From NCBI GenBank assembly GCA_002256595.1, contig NOLC01000126.1, positions 1-7,922 of the forward strand: 7,922 nucleotides of DNA. The letters are read 5' to 3'. The notes beneath the pieces were generated by a model. It was not told the DNA's origin. It saw only the letters and a program-made list of their open reading frames with translations, and did not search any database. The position numbers were made by a program, and so were the translations under genes. Within the stretch, counting starts at the first letter, position 1. Every line of letters begins with the position of its first letter. Origin of the DNA: Methanosaeta sp. NSP1. GTDB lineage: Archaea; Halobacteriota; Methanosarcinia; Methanotrichales; Methanotrichaceae. This document shows positions 1 to 6,360 of this stretch, in pieces.

Positions 1-702
1 ATCGCACCTTTTCACCAGCTCCACGATCTCGGGATAGATCCTGGTGGGCGTCAGCAGCTCCTCGCCGATGCTCTTCTCCCCTCCGGGCATGGTATCGAAA
101 TAAGTGTACTTTGACTCGGCGATGATGCGCCGGGCCAGGGTGTAGCCGTTGCTGTGCAGCCCGGAGCCGGGCACGCCCACCAGGACATCCCCTTCCCTGA
201 TCTTCTCCCCGGTGACGACCTTGTCCTTGTCCACCACACCAATGGCCGTGCCTGCCAGGTCAAAGCCCCGGATGATCTCCGGCAAAGAGGCCGTCTCCCC
301 TCCCACGATGGTCATATTGGAGATCTCGGCTCCTCGGGCGAGCCCCACAGCAATCTGGGCCGCCCGCTCGGGATCCACCTTCTCCACTGCCAGATAGTCC
401 ACAAAGGCTATGGGCTCGGCTCCGATGGCATAGAGGTCGTTGACATTCATGGCGATACAGTCGATGCCCACGGTATCCCATTTGGATATGGCATTGGCTA
501 TGAGCACCTTGGAGCCCACCCCGTCCGTGGTCATGGCCAGGGCGAAGCTGCCCATATCCAAGAGGCCAGCATAGTGGCCGATCTCAGTCATGGGCGCTCC
601 GAAGCCCTTGCGCCGGCTTTTCAGCAATGCCTTCATCGCCTCAATGGAGCGGTTTTCCTGGTGGATATCCACCCCGGCCTCGGCGTAGGTCAGGCGTCTC
701 AT
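1..702 (-). CDS. purM: Phosphoribosylformylglycinamidine cyclo-ligase (AIR synthetase), C-terminus off the left edge
   Basis: PurM performs the ATP-dependent ring closure of FGAM to aminoimidazole ribotide (AIR) in cytoplasmic purine synthesis; AIR is also the precursor of the thiamine pyrimidine. The frame is open from the ATG at 702 to the edge, giving 234 residues of a protein that is usually about 330-350. Visible family motifs are the N-terminal LTYAEAGVDI (residues 4-13), TDGVGSK (59-65), NVNDL (86-90), GGET (134-137), HSNGY (183-187) and TPTRIY (218-223). The start ATG overlaps the TGA of the aspartate kinase gene as ATGA, and a GGGTGG Shine-Dalgarno-like stretch lies six bases upstream inside the kinase gene, so coupled translation is likely. 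It has no promoter of its own that I can see and probably depends on the kinase promoter. The missing part is purely a window-edge effect; nothing visible is damaged. Confidence 0.95.
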   Translation of the reverse strand, partial: MRRLTYAEAGVDIHQENRSIEAMKALLKSRRKGFGAPMTEIGHYAGLLDMGSFALAMTTDGVGSKVLIANAISKWDTVGIDCIAMNVNDLYAIGAEPIAFVDYLAVEKVDPERAAQIAVGLARGAEISNMTIVGGETASLPEIIRGFDLAGTAIGVVDKDKVVTGEKIREGDVLVGVPGSGLHSNGYTLARRIIAESKYTYFDTMPGGEKSIGEELLTPTRIYPEIVELVKRCD

Positions 703-2093
703 GCCTCGCCACCCAGCCCGAACTCGCGGTGCAGCTCCCGGACTGCCCTCTCGGCGTCCTTGGAGGCGACCACGAAGGATATATTGTGCTGGCCGGAGGC
801 CTGGCTGATCATGACCACATTGATCTTGGCCGTCCCCATGGCCTTGAATACCCTGGCGGCCACGCCAGGCGTGCCGGCCATACCCGCCCCCACCACAGCC
901 ACGGCACAGACATCGTGATCGTGGGATATCTCCTTGACCAGGTCTCTGGGGAACTCTGTTCGCAGGGCATCCTCCGCCTTCTCCACCTGCCGCTCCTCAA
1001 TGACCATGGAGATGTTGGCCTCGGATGAGCCCTGGCTGATCATGACTATATTTATCCCCGCTTTGGCCAGAGCGGTAAATGCCCTTGCTGCCACGCCTAA
1101 AGTTCCAATCATGCCCGCTCCGGAGATATTGAGCAGAGCCACATTCTTGTGCAGGGTTACCGCCTTGATCACATCCGCCTTGGGCACATCGTCATGCACT
1201 ATTTGTGTTCCGGGAATATCGGGATCGAAGGTGCACTTGACCCGCACCGGTATGCCTTTTCTGATGGCCGGCTCAATGGCCCGGGGATGCAGAACTTTGG
1301 CCCCGAAATTGGAGAGCTCCATGGCCTCGAGATAGGATATGGCGGGAATGGACTTGGCCTCGGGCACTATCTTGGGATCGGTGGTCATGATTCCCGAGGT
1401 CTCCTTCCAAAACCAGATCTCATCAGCATCAATCGCCGCTCCGATCAGGGATGCGGAGAGATCGGAACCGCCCCGGCCCAATGTGGTGATGGTGCCCTTT
1501 TCGTCCTTGGCGATGAACCCTGTGACCACGGGAACGCCGTTGAGAGGCAGCAGCCTCTGGGGTATCTGGCTGTAGGTCTTTTCCAGCGGCCTGCTGTCGC
1601 CATAGTTGCTGTCTGTGACAATCCCTGCCTCAGAGCCTGTGAAATGCCTGGAGGGGATGCCCATGTCCCTGAGCACGCCGGACAGGATGGGGGCCGCCAA
1701 CTGCTCGCCATAGCTGGAGATATAGTCCAGAGAGCGCGCTGTGAGCTCACCCAGGTAACAGATGCCGATATAGGCCTTCTCCAGCTCGGAGAGCTTCCCT
1801 GATATGGTCTCGCTGACCTCTTTGGCAATCTCAGGATCCTTTATGGCATCTGCTATGGCCTGATTGTGTCGGTCTGTGATCCTCTCCATGAACTCGATTG
1901 CCTCGGAGACATTTCCGTCTGTGGCTGCTTTTTTAGCACAGGCCAGCAGTTCATCGGTAACCCCCTGGAGGGCTGAGGTCACCAATACGATCTCATTGTC
2001 ACGGAAAAAATGCTGCACCAGATCTCCCACATGTCGCAGTCTGCTTCCGTCAGCAACGGAAACACCGCCAAATTTCATTATCAAGCGCGCCAT
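699..2093 (-). CDS. Aspartate kinase, monofunctional, with two ACT domains
   Basis: This enzyme phosphorylates L-aspartate, the first step toward lysine, threonine and methionine. From the chosen ATG at 2093 the protein has 464 residues, close to the archaeal norm (about 465-475). The amino-acid kinase domain opens with MKFGGVSVADG (residues 6-16) and carries GRGGSD (206-211), TTDP (237-240) and FGAKVLHPR (263-271). Two tandem ACT domains follow, roughly 317-380 and 396-459, with the repeated pattern GAGM..T.GVAAR...A and VMISQ.S...NIS; these normally give feedback control by an end-product amino acid. A GTG at 2120 would add nine residues, but it lies between the TATA-like box (2134-2127) and the expected transcription start near 2105, and homologues begin at MARLIMKFGG, so 2093 is preferred. 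The residues after the nucleotide-binding strand read WKETSG, where many family members have WTDVxG. purM follows with an ATGA overlap. Confidence 0.93.
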   Translation of the reverse strand: MARLIMKFGGVSVADGSRLRHVGDLVQHFFRDNEIVLVTSALQGVTDELLACAKKAATDGNVSEAIEFMERITDRHNQAIADAIKDPEIAKEVSETISGKLSELEKAYIGICYLGELTARSLDYISSYGEQLAAPILSGVLRDMGIPSRHFTGSEAGIVTDSNYGDSRPLEKTYSQIPQRLLPLNGVPVVTGFIAKDEKGTITTLGRGGSDLSASLIGAAIDADEIWFWKETSGIMTTDPKIVPEAKSIPAISYLEAMELSNFGAKVLHPRAIEPAIRKGIPVRVKCTFDPDIPGTQIVHDDVPKADVIKAVTLHKNVALLNISGAGMIGTLGVAARAFTALAKAGINIVMISQGSSEANISMVIEERQVEKAEDALRTEFPRDLVKEISHDHDVCAVAVVGAGMAGTPGVAARVFKAMGTAKINVVMISQASGQHNISFVVASKDAERAVRELHREFGLGGEA

Positions 2094-2126
2094 CGTAAAA
2101 ACCGTTGCTCTGCTCTGCACCCCTCG

Positions 2127-2134
2127 ATTTAAGC
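2127..2134 (-). promoter_or_regulatory. TATA-like box for the aspartate kinase-purM unit
   Basis: On the minus strand the sequence GATAAA-GCTTAAAT gives an A-rich BRE-like element followed by a TATA-like octamer. Placing transcription start about 26 bases downstream puts it near 2105, leaving a leader of about 12 bases before the ATG at 2093. There is no convincing Shine-Dalgarno in front of that ATG, consistent with a short-leader transcript. The call is based on spacing and archaeal consensus only. Confidence 0.5.
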
Positions 2135-2246
2135 TTTATCCATAGCAATAATTTCTTCCACATCTCTCATCCGGCTCATAGAGCGCCCCGGCCAATTTTC
2201 GGCCATGATGGGACATATGGTAACCGGCAAACCGCCCTGAAGAGGC

Positions 2247-2260
2247 CGAAGGCTTAAATA
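2247..2260 (+). promoter_or_regulatory. BRE/TATA promoter of the EF-2 operon
   Basis: CGAAGG followed by CTTAAATA resembles the archaeal BRE plus TATA box. The expected transcription start is near 2281, which gives a leader of about 50 bases before the EF-2 ATG. The same GCTTAAAT core occurs in the oppositely facing aspartate kinase promoter about 120 bases away. A second AT-rich element, TAATATTTAT at 2299-2308, sits about 26 bases before the ATG and could drive a leaderless transcript. Confidence 0.55.
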
Positions 2261-2280
2261 GATTGAATCCTAGGTCTCTC

Positions 2281-2297
2281 AGTCCTAAGTCAGGATT
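2281..2297 (+). other. Predicted hairpin at the 5' end of the EF-2 leader
   Basis: AGTCCT and AGGATT (with one G-U pair) enclose the five-base loop AAGTC. The stem starts at almost the exact base where transcription should begin, about 26 bases after the TATA box. It could cap or stabilise the mRNA of a very highly expressed operon. A copy of AATCCT at 2266-2271 could also pair with AGGATT, but it should lie upstream of the transcript. This is seen by eye; no folding energy was computed. Confidence 0.3.
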
Positions 2298-2330
2298 GTA
2301 ATATTTATCTTAAACTTCGCGAGGCGTATT

Positions 2331-4526
2331 ATGGGCAAGAGGAAGAAGATAGCAGAACGTGTGACGACTCTGATGGATAAGCCTGAGATGATCAGGAACA
2401 TAGGAATCGTGGCACATATCGATCACGGCAAGACAACCCTTTCTGATAACCTACTGGGTGGCGCAGGGATGATCTCCATGGAACTGGCCGGCAGGCAGCT
2501 ATTCATGGATTTCGATCCCCTGGAGCAGGCCCGCGGAATTACCATTGATGCAGCTAACGTATCCATGGTCCACGAGGTAGATGACAAGGAATATCTGATC
2601 AATATGATCGATACTCCCGGCCACGTGGATTTCGGCGGCGACGTCACCCGTGCCATGAGAGCTGTGGACGGCGCAGTGGTCGTGGTGGATGCGGTAGAGG
2701 GCGCTATGCCCCAGACGGAGACCGTGCTGCGGCAGGCTCTAAAAGAGGGTGTCAGGCCGGTACTTTTCGTCAATAAAGTGGACCGCATGATCAATGAGCT
2801 GAAAGTTGAAGAGAAAGAAATGGCCGAGCGGCTGGGCAAGGTCATAGACAATGTCAATAAGCTCATTTCCGGAATGGATGAAGAGAAATATAAAGCAGGC
2901 TGGAAGCTTGATGCGGCCAAGGGAAATATTGCCTTCGGATCAGCTCTCTATAACTGGGCCATCAGCATCCCCCAGATGAAGAAGACGGGCATCGGCTTTA
3001 AGCAGACCATAGACTACTGCCGGGCGGGAAAGATGAAGGAGCTGGCAGAGAAGGTCCCGCTTTACAAGGCAGTAAACGATATGGTGGTCAAATTCCTGCC
3101 CAGCCCCATCGAGGCCCAGAAGGAGAGGGTCAAGGTCATCTGGCACGGCGACTGGGACAGCCCCGTAGGAAAGGCTATGGCCACCTGCGATCCCAAGGGC
3201 CCGGTAGCTTTCATGATCAATAAGGTCAAGATCGACCCCCACGCAGGTGAGGTGGCCACGGGAAGGCTCTTCTCCGGAACCCTGCATCGCGGCATGGAGC
3301 TTTATGTCTCCGGCGTGGTCGATACCAATCGTATTCAGCAGACGGGCATCGTCATGGGCGCGGAGAGAGTGGAGGTAGAGGAGATTCCTGCCGGAAATAT
3401 TGCCGCCGTCACCGGTCTGCGGGATGCCATAGTGGGCTCCACCATCTCCTCCGAAGAGAACATGACCCCCTTCGAGCAGATCAAGCACGTCTCCGAGCCG
3501 GTCATGACCGTAGCCGTAGAGGCAAAGAACACTCGCGACCTGCCCAAGGTGGTAGAGGTTCTGCGTCAGATAGCCAAGGAGGACCCCACCCTGCAGGTCA
3601 CCATCAACGAGGAGACCGGCGAGCACCTCATGGCCGGCATGGGTGAGCTGCATCTGGACGTAACGGTAACCAGAATGCAGCGCGATCGCGGTGTGGAGCT
3701 GAAGACATCTCCCCCCATCGTCGTCTATCGCGAGTCCATCGGAGGCCGAGCCGGGCCGGTGGAAGGAAAGTCTCCCAACCACCACAACCGCTTCTACATC
3801 GAGTTCGAGCCCCTGGAAAAGGGAGTGATCGAGTCCCTGAAAGAGGGCAAGATCAGCATGAAGATGGAGGAGGTCGAGCGGCGGAAGATTCTCATCGAGC
3901 AGGGCATGGATAAAGAAGAAGCCAAAAGCATCGTCGGCTATTTCGGAACCAATGTCCTGCTGAACATGACCAAGGGCATCCAGTATCTGAGGGAGACCAT
4001 GGAGCTGATACTGGAAGGCTTCGAGGAGGCGCTCAAGAACGGCCCCATATCCAGGGAGCCAGCCCAGGGCATAAAGGCCAAGCTGGTGGACGTCAAGCTG
4101 CACGAGGATGCGGTACACCGCGGCCCGGCCCAGGTCATTCCAGCCGTTCGGCAGGCGGTCCAGGCAGGAATACTCATGGCCGAGCCGGTATTGCTGGAGC
4201 CCTTCCAGAATGTCTATATACAGGTGCCTCAGGATCAGATGGGAGGAGCCATGTCTGAGATCCAGGGACGCAGAGGCGTTATCCTGAACATGGACAGCCA
4301 GGGAGACATGATCATACTCAAGTCCAAGATGCCTGTGGCCCAGATGTTCGGATTCTCCGGAGCCATCCGATCAGCGACGGAAGGCAGAGCACTCTGGTCC
4401 TCGGAGTTCGCCGGATTTGAGCCGCTGCCTAACAACCTGCTGCTGGATACCGTAAAGCAGATCAGGACCAGGAAGGGCCTCAAGCCTGAGATGCCCAAAC
4501 CATCCGATTACTTGAAGGTCGTCTGA
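2331..4526 (+). CDS. fusA: Archaeal translation elongation factor 2 (aEF-2)
   Basis: EF-2 is the GTPase that moves tRNAs and mRNA through the ribosome after each peptide bond. The 731-residue length matches archaeal EF-2 (about 730). The GTPase domain shows AHIDHGKTT (residues 28-36), RGITI (68-72), DTPGHVDF (94-101) and NKVD (148-151). The ribosome-inserting domain IV carries [12 protein letters not shown]; by homology His596 is the residue converted to diphthamide, the target of ADP-ribosylating toxins in this family. The start ATG is preceded by GAGGCG (2321-2326), a modest Shine-Dalgarno. It has its own BRE/TATA promoter and heads an operon with EF-1A and S10. In many euryarchaea EF-2 is preceded by ribosomal protein S7, but here the upstream neighbour is the divergent aspartate kinase. 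No internal damage was seen. Confidence 0.98.
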   Translation: MGKRKKIAERVTTLMDKPEMIRNIGIVAHIDHGKTTLSDNLLGGAGMISMELAGRQLFMDFDPLEQARGITIDAANVSMVHEVDDKEYLINMIDTPGHVDFGGDVTRAMRAVDGAVVVVDAVEGAMPQTETVLRQALKEGVRPVLFVNKVDRMINELKVEEKEMAERLGKVIDNVNKLISGMDEEKYKAGWKLDAAKGNIAFGSALYNWAISIPQMKKTGIGFKQTIDYCRAGKMKELAEKVPLYKAVNDMVVKFLPSPIEAQKERVKVIWHGDWDSPVGKAMATCDPKGPVAFMINKVKIDPHAGEVATGRLFSGTLHRGMELYVSGVVDTNRIQQTGIVMGAERVEVEEIPAGNIAAVTGLRDAIVGSTISSEENMTPFEQIKHVSEPVMTVAVEAKNTRDLPKVVEVLRQIAKEDPTLQVTINEETGEHLMAGMGELHLDVTVTRMQRDRGVELKTSPPIVVYRESIGGRAGPVEGKSPNHHNRFYIEFEPLEKGVIESLKEGKISMKMEEVERRKILIEQGMDKEEAKSIVGYFGTNVLLNMTKGIQYLRETMELILEGFEEALKNGPISREPAQGIKAKLVDVKLHEDAVHRGPAQVIPAVRQAVQAGILMAEPVLLEPFQNVYIQVPQDQMGGAMSEIQGRRGVILNMDSQGDMIILKSKMPVAQMFGFSGAIRSATEGRALWSSEFAGFEPLPNNLLLDTVKQIRTRKGLKPEMPKPSDYLKVV

Positions 4527-4540
4527 AGATCGACCTTCGA
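4512..4540 (+). other. Hairpin spanning the EF-2 stop codon
   Basis: GAAGGTCG (4514-4521) and CGACCTTC (4531-4538) are perfect complements around a nine-base loop. A G-U pair and a U-A pair extend the stem to ten pairs. The EF-2 TGA (4524-4526) lies in the loop. No T-run follows, so this is not a typical archaeal terminator. It may be a processing, stability or partial-attenuation element that sets EF-1A output relative to EF-2. Confidence 0.5.
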
Positions 4541-4552
4541 AAAGATTAAACA
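4537..4552 (+). promoter_or_regulatory. Possible internal promoter before EF-1A
   Basis: TCGAAAA followed by GATTAAAC resembles a weak BRE/TATA pair directly after the EF-2 hairpin. Transcription would begin near 4571, just before the Shine-Dalgarno of EF-1A. The match is weak and is offered because EF-1A is usually needed in large excess over EF-2. Confidence 0.25.
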
Positions 4553-4575
4553 CCAAAGCAGAAATAGAGAAAGAT

Positions 4576-4583
4576 AAGGAGAT
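4576..4583 (+). promoter_or_regulatory. Ribosome binding site that fixes the EF-1A start
   Basis: AAGGAGAT is a strong Shine-Dalgarno sequence. Its last base is the first base of a TTG codon at 4583, which therefore cannot be the start. The ATG at 4589, five bases after the motif, is the sensible start. Confidence 0.8.
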
Positions 4584-4588
4584 TGAAT

Positions 4589-5863
4589 ATGGCAGATACC
4601 AAACCACACCTCAATCTAGCATTCATAGGTCACGTCGACCACGGCAAGTCGACTACCGTAGGCAGATTGATGTTCGAGACGGGAGCTGTAGATCCTCACG
4701 TCATTGATGAGTACAAGAAAGAAGCCGCATCCAAGGGAAAGGCCACCTTCGAGTTCGCCTGGGTTATGGACAGCCTCAAGGAAGAACGCGAGAGGGGCGT
4801 CACCATAGACATCGCCCATCATCGCTTCGATACCGCCAAGTTCTACTTCACCGTAGTGGACTGCCCAGGGCACAGGGACTTCGTCAAGAACATGATCACC
4901 GGCGCCAGCCAGGCTGATGCTGCTGTTCTGATCGTGGCCGTCCCGGATGGTGTCATGGCCCAGACCAAAGAGCACGTCTTCCTTTCCAGAACCCTGGGCG
5001 TCAACCAGCTCATAGTGGCTATGAACAAGATCGATGCCACCACCCCGCCCTTTGACGAGAAGAGGTTCAATGAGGTCAAGGAGGAGGTAGGCAAGCTGCT
5101 CAAAATGGTGGGATACAAGCTGGAGGATATCCCCTTCGTCCCCGTGTCCGGCCTGATGGGCGACAATCTGGCCAAGGCCAGTGAGAACCTCAAGTGGTAC
5201 AAGGGCCCGACTTTGCTGGAGGCTTTAAACAATCTCAAGGTGCCCCAGAAGCCCACCAACCTGCCTCTGCGCGTGCCGGTCCAGGATGTCTACACCATCT
5301 CCGGCGTGGGCACTGTGCCCGTGGGCCGCGTGGAGACCGGGGTGATGAGGAAGAACGACAAGATCGTCTTCCAGCCCGCCAATGTAGTCGGCGAGGTCAA
5401 GTCCATTGAGATGCATCATGAAGAGGTTCCAGAGGCCTTCCCCGGCGATAACATCGGATGGAATGTGCGCGGCGTCTCCAAGAAGGATATCCGCCGCGGC
5501 GATGTCTGCGGATCGGTGGAGAAGCCGCCAAGCGTGGCCAAGGAGTTCAAGGCCCAGATAGTGGTCTTGCAGCATCCCAGCGCCATATCTGCCGGATACA
5601 CCCCTGTGTTCCACTGCCATACGGCGCAGATCGCCTGCACCCTCACTGCCATCCTGGCCAAGCTGGACCCGAGGTCCGGAGCGGTCAAGGAAGAGAATCC
5701 CGCCTTCATCAAGGCCGGAGATGCGGCCATCATCATGGTCACACCCTCCAAGCCCATGGTCATTGAGCCGGTGAAGGAGATCCCCCAGTTGGGCAGGTTC
5801 GCCATCAGAGATATGGGCACGACCGTTGCCGCCGGCATGTGCATCAGCGTGGTACCACGCTAA
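4589..5863 (+). CDS. tuf: Archaeal translation elongation factor 1-alpha (aEF-1A, EF-Tu equivalent)
   Basis: EF-1A delivers aminoacyl-tRNA to the ribosomal A site as a GTP complex. From the ATG at 4589 the protein has 424 residues, normal for archaea. GTPase motifs are GHVDHGKST (residues 14-22), RGVTID (69-74), DCPGHRDF (91-98) and NKID (146-149). Domains II and III show [30 protein letters not shown] and [10 protein letters not shown], all diagnostic of the archaeal/eukaryal branch rather than bacterial EF-Tu. A reading that begins at TTG 4583 adds two residues but is ruled out because the Shine-Dalgarno overlaps that codon. The gene sits 62 bases after EF-2 and 22 bases before rpsJ, so all three are probably co-transcribed. 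The sequence looks intact. Confidence 0.98.
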   Translation: MADTKPHLNLAFIGHVDHGKSTTVGRLMFETGAVDPHVIDEYKKEAASKGKATFEFAWVMDSLKEERERGVTIDIAHHRFDTAKFYFTVVDCPGHRDFVKNMITGASQADAAVLIVAVPDGVMAQTKEHVFLSRTLGVNQLIVAMNKIDATTPPFDEKRFNEVKEEVGKLLKMVGYKLEDIPFVPVSGLMGDNLAKASENLKWYKGPTLLEALNNLKVPQKPTNLPLRVPVQDVYTISGVGTVPVGRVETGVMRKNDKIVFQPANVVGEVKSIEMHHEEVPEAFPGDNIGWNVRGVSKKDIRRGDVCGSVEKPPSVAKEFKAQIVVLQHPSAISAGYTPVFHCHTAQIACTLTAILAKLDPRSGAVKEENPAFIKAGDAAIIMVTPSKPMVIEPVKEIPQLGRFAIRDMGTTVAAGMCISVVPR

Positions 5864-5875
5864 ACATAATTTTTT

Positions 5876-5879
5876 GGTG
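5876..5879 (+). promoter_or_regulatory. Ribosome binding site of rpsJ
   Basis: GGTG, the core of the archaeal GGAGGTGATC complement, lies six bases before the rpsJ ATG within the 22-base gap after EF-1A. The same GGTG core precedes the MBL-fold gene at 7610-7613. Confidence 0.5.
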
Positions 5880-5885
5880 TAAAAC

Positions 5886-6194
5886 ATGCAGAAGGCAAGA
5901 ATCAGACTTTCCGGCACCAACCCCATGATGCTGGACGACATATGCGGCCAGGTCAAAGGGATTGCTCAGAGAACCGGAGTTCACATGGCGGGACCCATCC
6001 CGCTGCCAACAAAGAGGATGTCAGTTCCCTGCCGGAAGAGCCCGGACGGAGAGGGAACTGCCACCTGGGATCACTGGGAGATGAGAGTGCATAAGAGGCT
6101 GATCGACCTCGATGCAGACGAGCGCGCTTTGCGCCAGCTCATGAGAATCCAGGTTCCCAAGAACGTTAACATCGAGATCGTGCTGGAAAGCTAA
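5886..6194 (+). CDS. rpsJ: 30S ribosomal protein uS10 (S10P)
   Basis: uS10 is a component of the 30S subunit head. The 102-residue protein matches the archaeal length and carries GPIPLPTKR (residues 36-44), KSPDG (51-55), HKRLIDL (69-75) and [11 protein letters not shown] (76-86). The N-terminus [11 protein letters not shown] is typical of archaeal S10. It is the last gene of the EF-2, EF-1A, S10 operon; this EF-1A-S10 adjacency is conserved across archaea and eukaryote-like translation clusters. One small departure is a cysteine at residue 49 (VPCRKSPDG), where I would expect a small or hydrophobic residue. The gene ends with TAA, and the tRNA gene begins 73 bases later with its own promoter-like element. 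Confidence 0.97.
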   Translation: MQKARIRLSGTNPMMLDDICGQVKGIAQRTGVHMAGPIPLPTKRMSVPCRKSPDGEGTATWDHWEMRVHKRLIDLDADERALRQLMRIQVPKNVNIEIVLES

Positions 6195-6232
6195 ATCACA
6201 GAATAGGGGCTGCTTCTCTTGGAGCGGCCGAC

Positions 6233-6240
6233 CTATATCT
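6233..6240 (+). promoter_or_regulatory. TATA-like box of the tRNA-Arg gene
   Basis: CTATATCT lies about 31 bases (centre) before the tRNA 5' end, matching the usual archaeal layout with a very short 5' leader removed by RNase P. It suggests the tRNA is transcribed independently, possibly in addition to read-through from rpsJ. Confidence 0.45.
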
Positions 6241-6267
6241 TTAGAGTTTTTCCGTCAATTCAGTTGT

Positions 6268-6341
6268 GGACTCGTAGTATAGTCTGGATAGAATAGAGGC
6301 CTCCGGAGCCTCGGGCCCGGGTTCGAATCCCGGCGGGTCCG
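6268..6341 (+). tRNA. tRNA-Arg, anticodon CCG (codon CGG)
   Basis: The 74 bases fold as a tRNA. The seven-pair acceptor is GGACTCG with CGGGTCC (6334-6340, one U-G pair), and the discriminator base is G at 6341. The anticodon stem GAGGC/GCCTC (6296-6300, 6308-6312) is perfect, around the loop CTCCGGA with anticodon CCG at 6303-6305. The T arm CCGGG/CCCGG encloses TTCGAAT, and the variable loop is four bases. CCA is not encoded, as in many archaeal tRNAs. The D stem is weak: GTAT (6277-6280) against GAAT (6291-6294) gives G-U, U-A, an A-A clash and U-G. No intron is visible. Confidence 0.93.
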
Positions 6342-6342
6342 C

Positions 6343-6358
6343 TTGCTCTTTCGTTTTT
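6343..6358 (+). terminator. T-rich terminator after tRNA-Arg
   Basis: The trailer is rich in T and ends in TTTTT (6354-6358), starting two bases after the tRNA discriminator. Archaeal RNA polymerase terminates on such T-runs. The run ends two bases before the stop codon of the convergent ThiC-family gene. No matching T-run for the minus strand was found, so thiC transcripts may extend antisense into the tRNA. Confidence 0.5.
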
Positions 6359-6360
6359 AG

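Noticed and set aside
154..918. Plus-strand open frame of 254 residues opposite purM and aspartate kinase
   Set aside because: It overlaps two convincingly conserved minus-strand genes, has no recognisable domain and no good ribosome binding site; it is a shadow frame.
1149..1802. Plus-strand open frame of 217 residues opposite aspartate kinase
   Set aside because: It lies entirely antisense to the kinase catalytic domain, with low-complexity His/Gly-rich translation typical of shadow frames.
2093..2120. GTG at 2120 as the aspartate kinase start
   Set aside because: It lies upstream of the transcription start predicted from the TATA box, its only Shine-Dalgarno-like bases are immediately adjacent, and the extra nine residues do not resemble the family N-terminus.
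2198..2250. TTCGGCC and GGCCGAA inverted repeat in the divergent promoter region
   Set aside because: Seven-base arms about 40 bases apart in GC-rich DNA are easily expected by chance, and the repeat lies upstream of both predicted transcripts. It was not given feature status.
2940..4118. Minus-strand open frame of 392 residues opposite EF-2
   Set aside because: Long antisense frames are common over highly expressed genes with biased codons. The translation is rich in His, Leu and Gly with no family motif, and EF-2 is unmistakable on the other strand.
4583..4588. TTG at 4583 as the EF-1A start
   Set aside because: The codon overlaps the Shine-Dalgarno AAGGAGAT itself; ATG 4589 has correct spacing and the usual N-terminus.
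5225..5956. Minus-strand open frame of 243 residues across EF-1A and the start of rpsJ
   Set aside because: It covers two well-conserved plus-strand genes and has no homology signal that I recognise.
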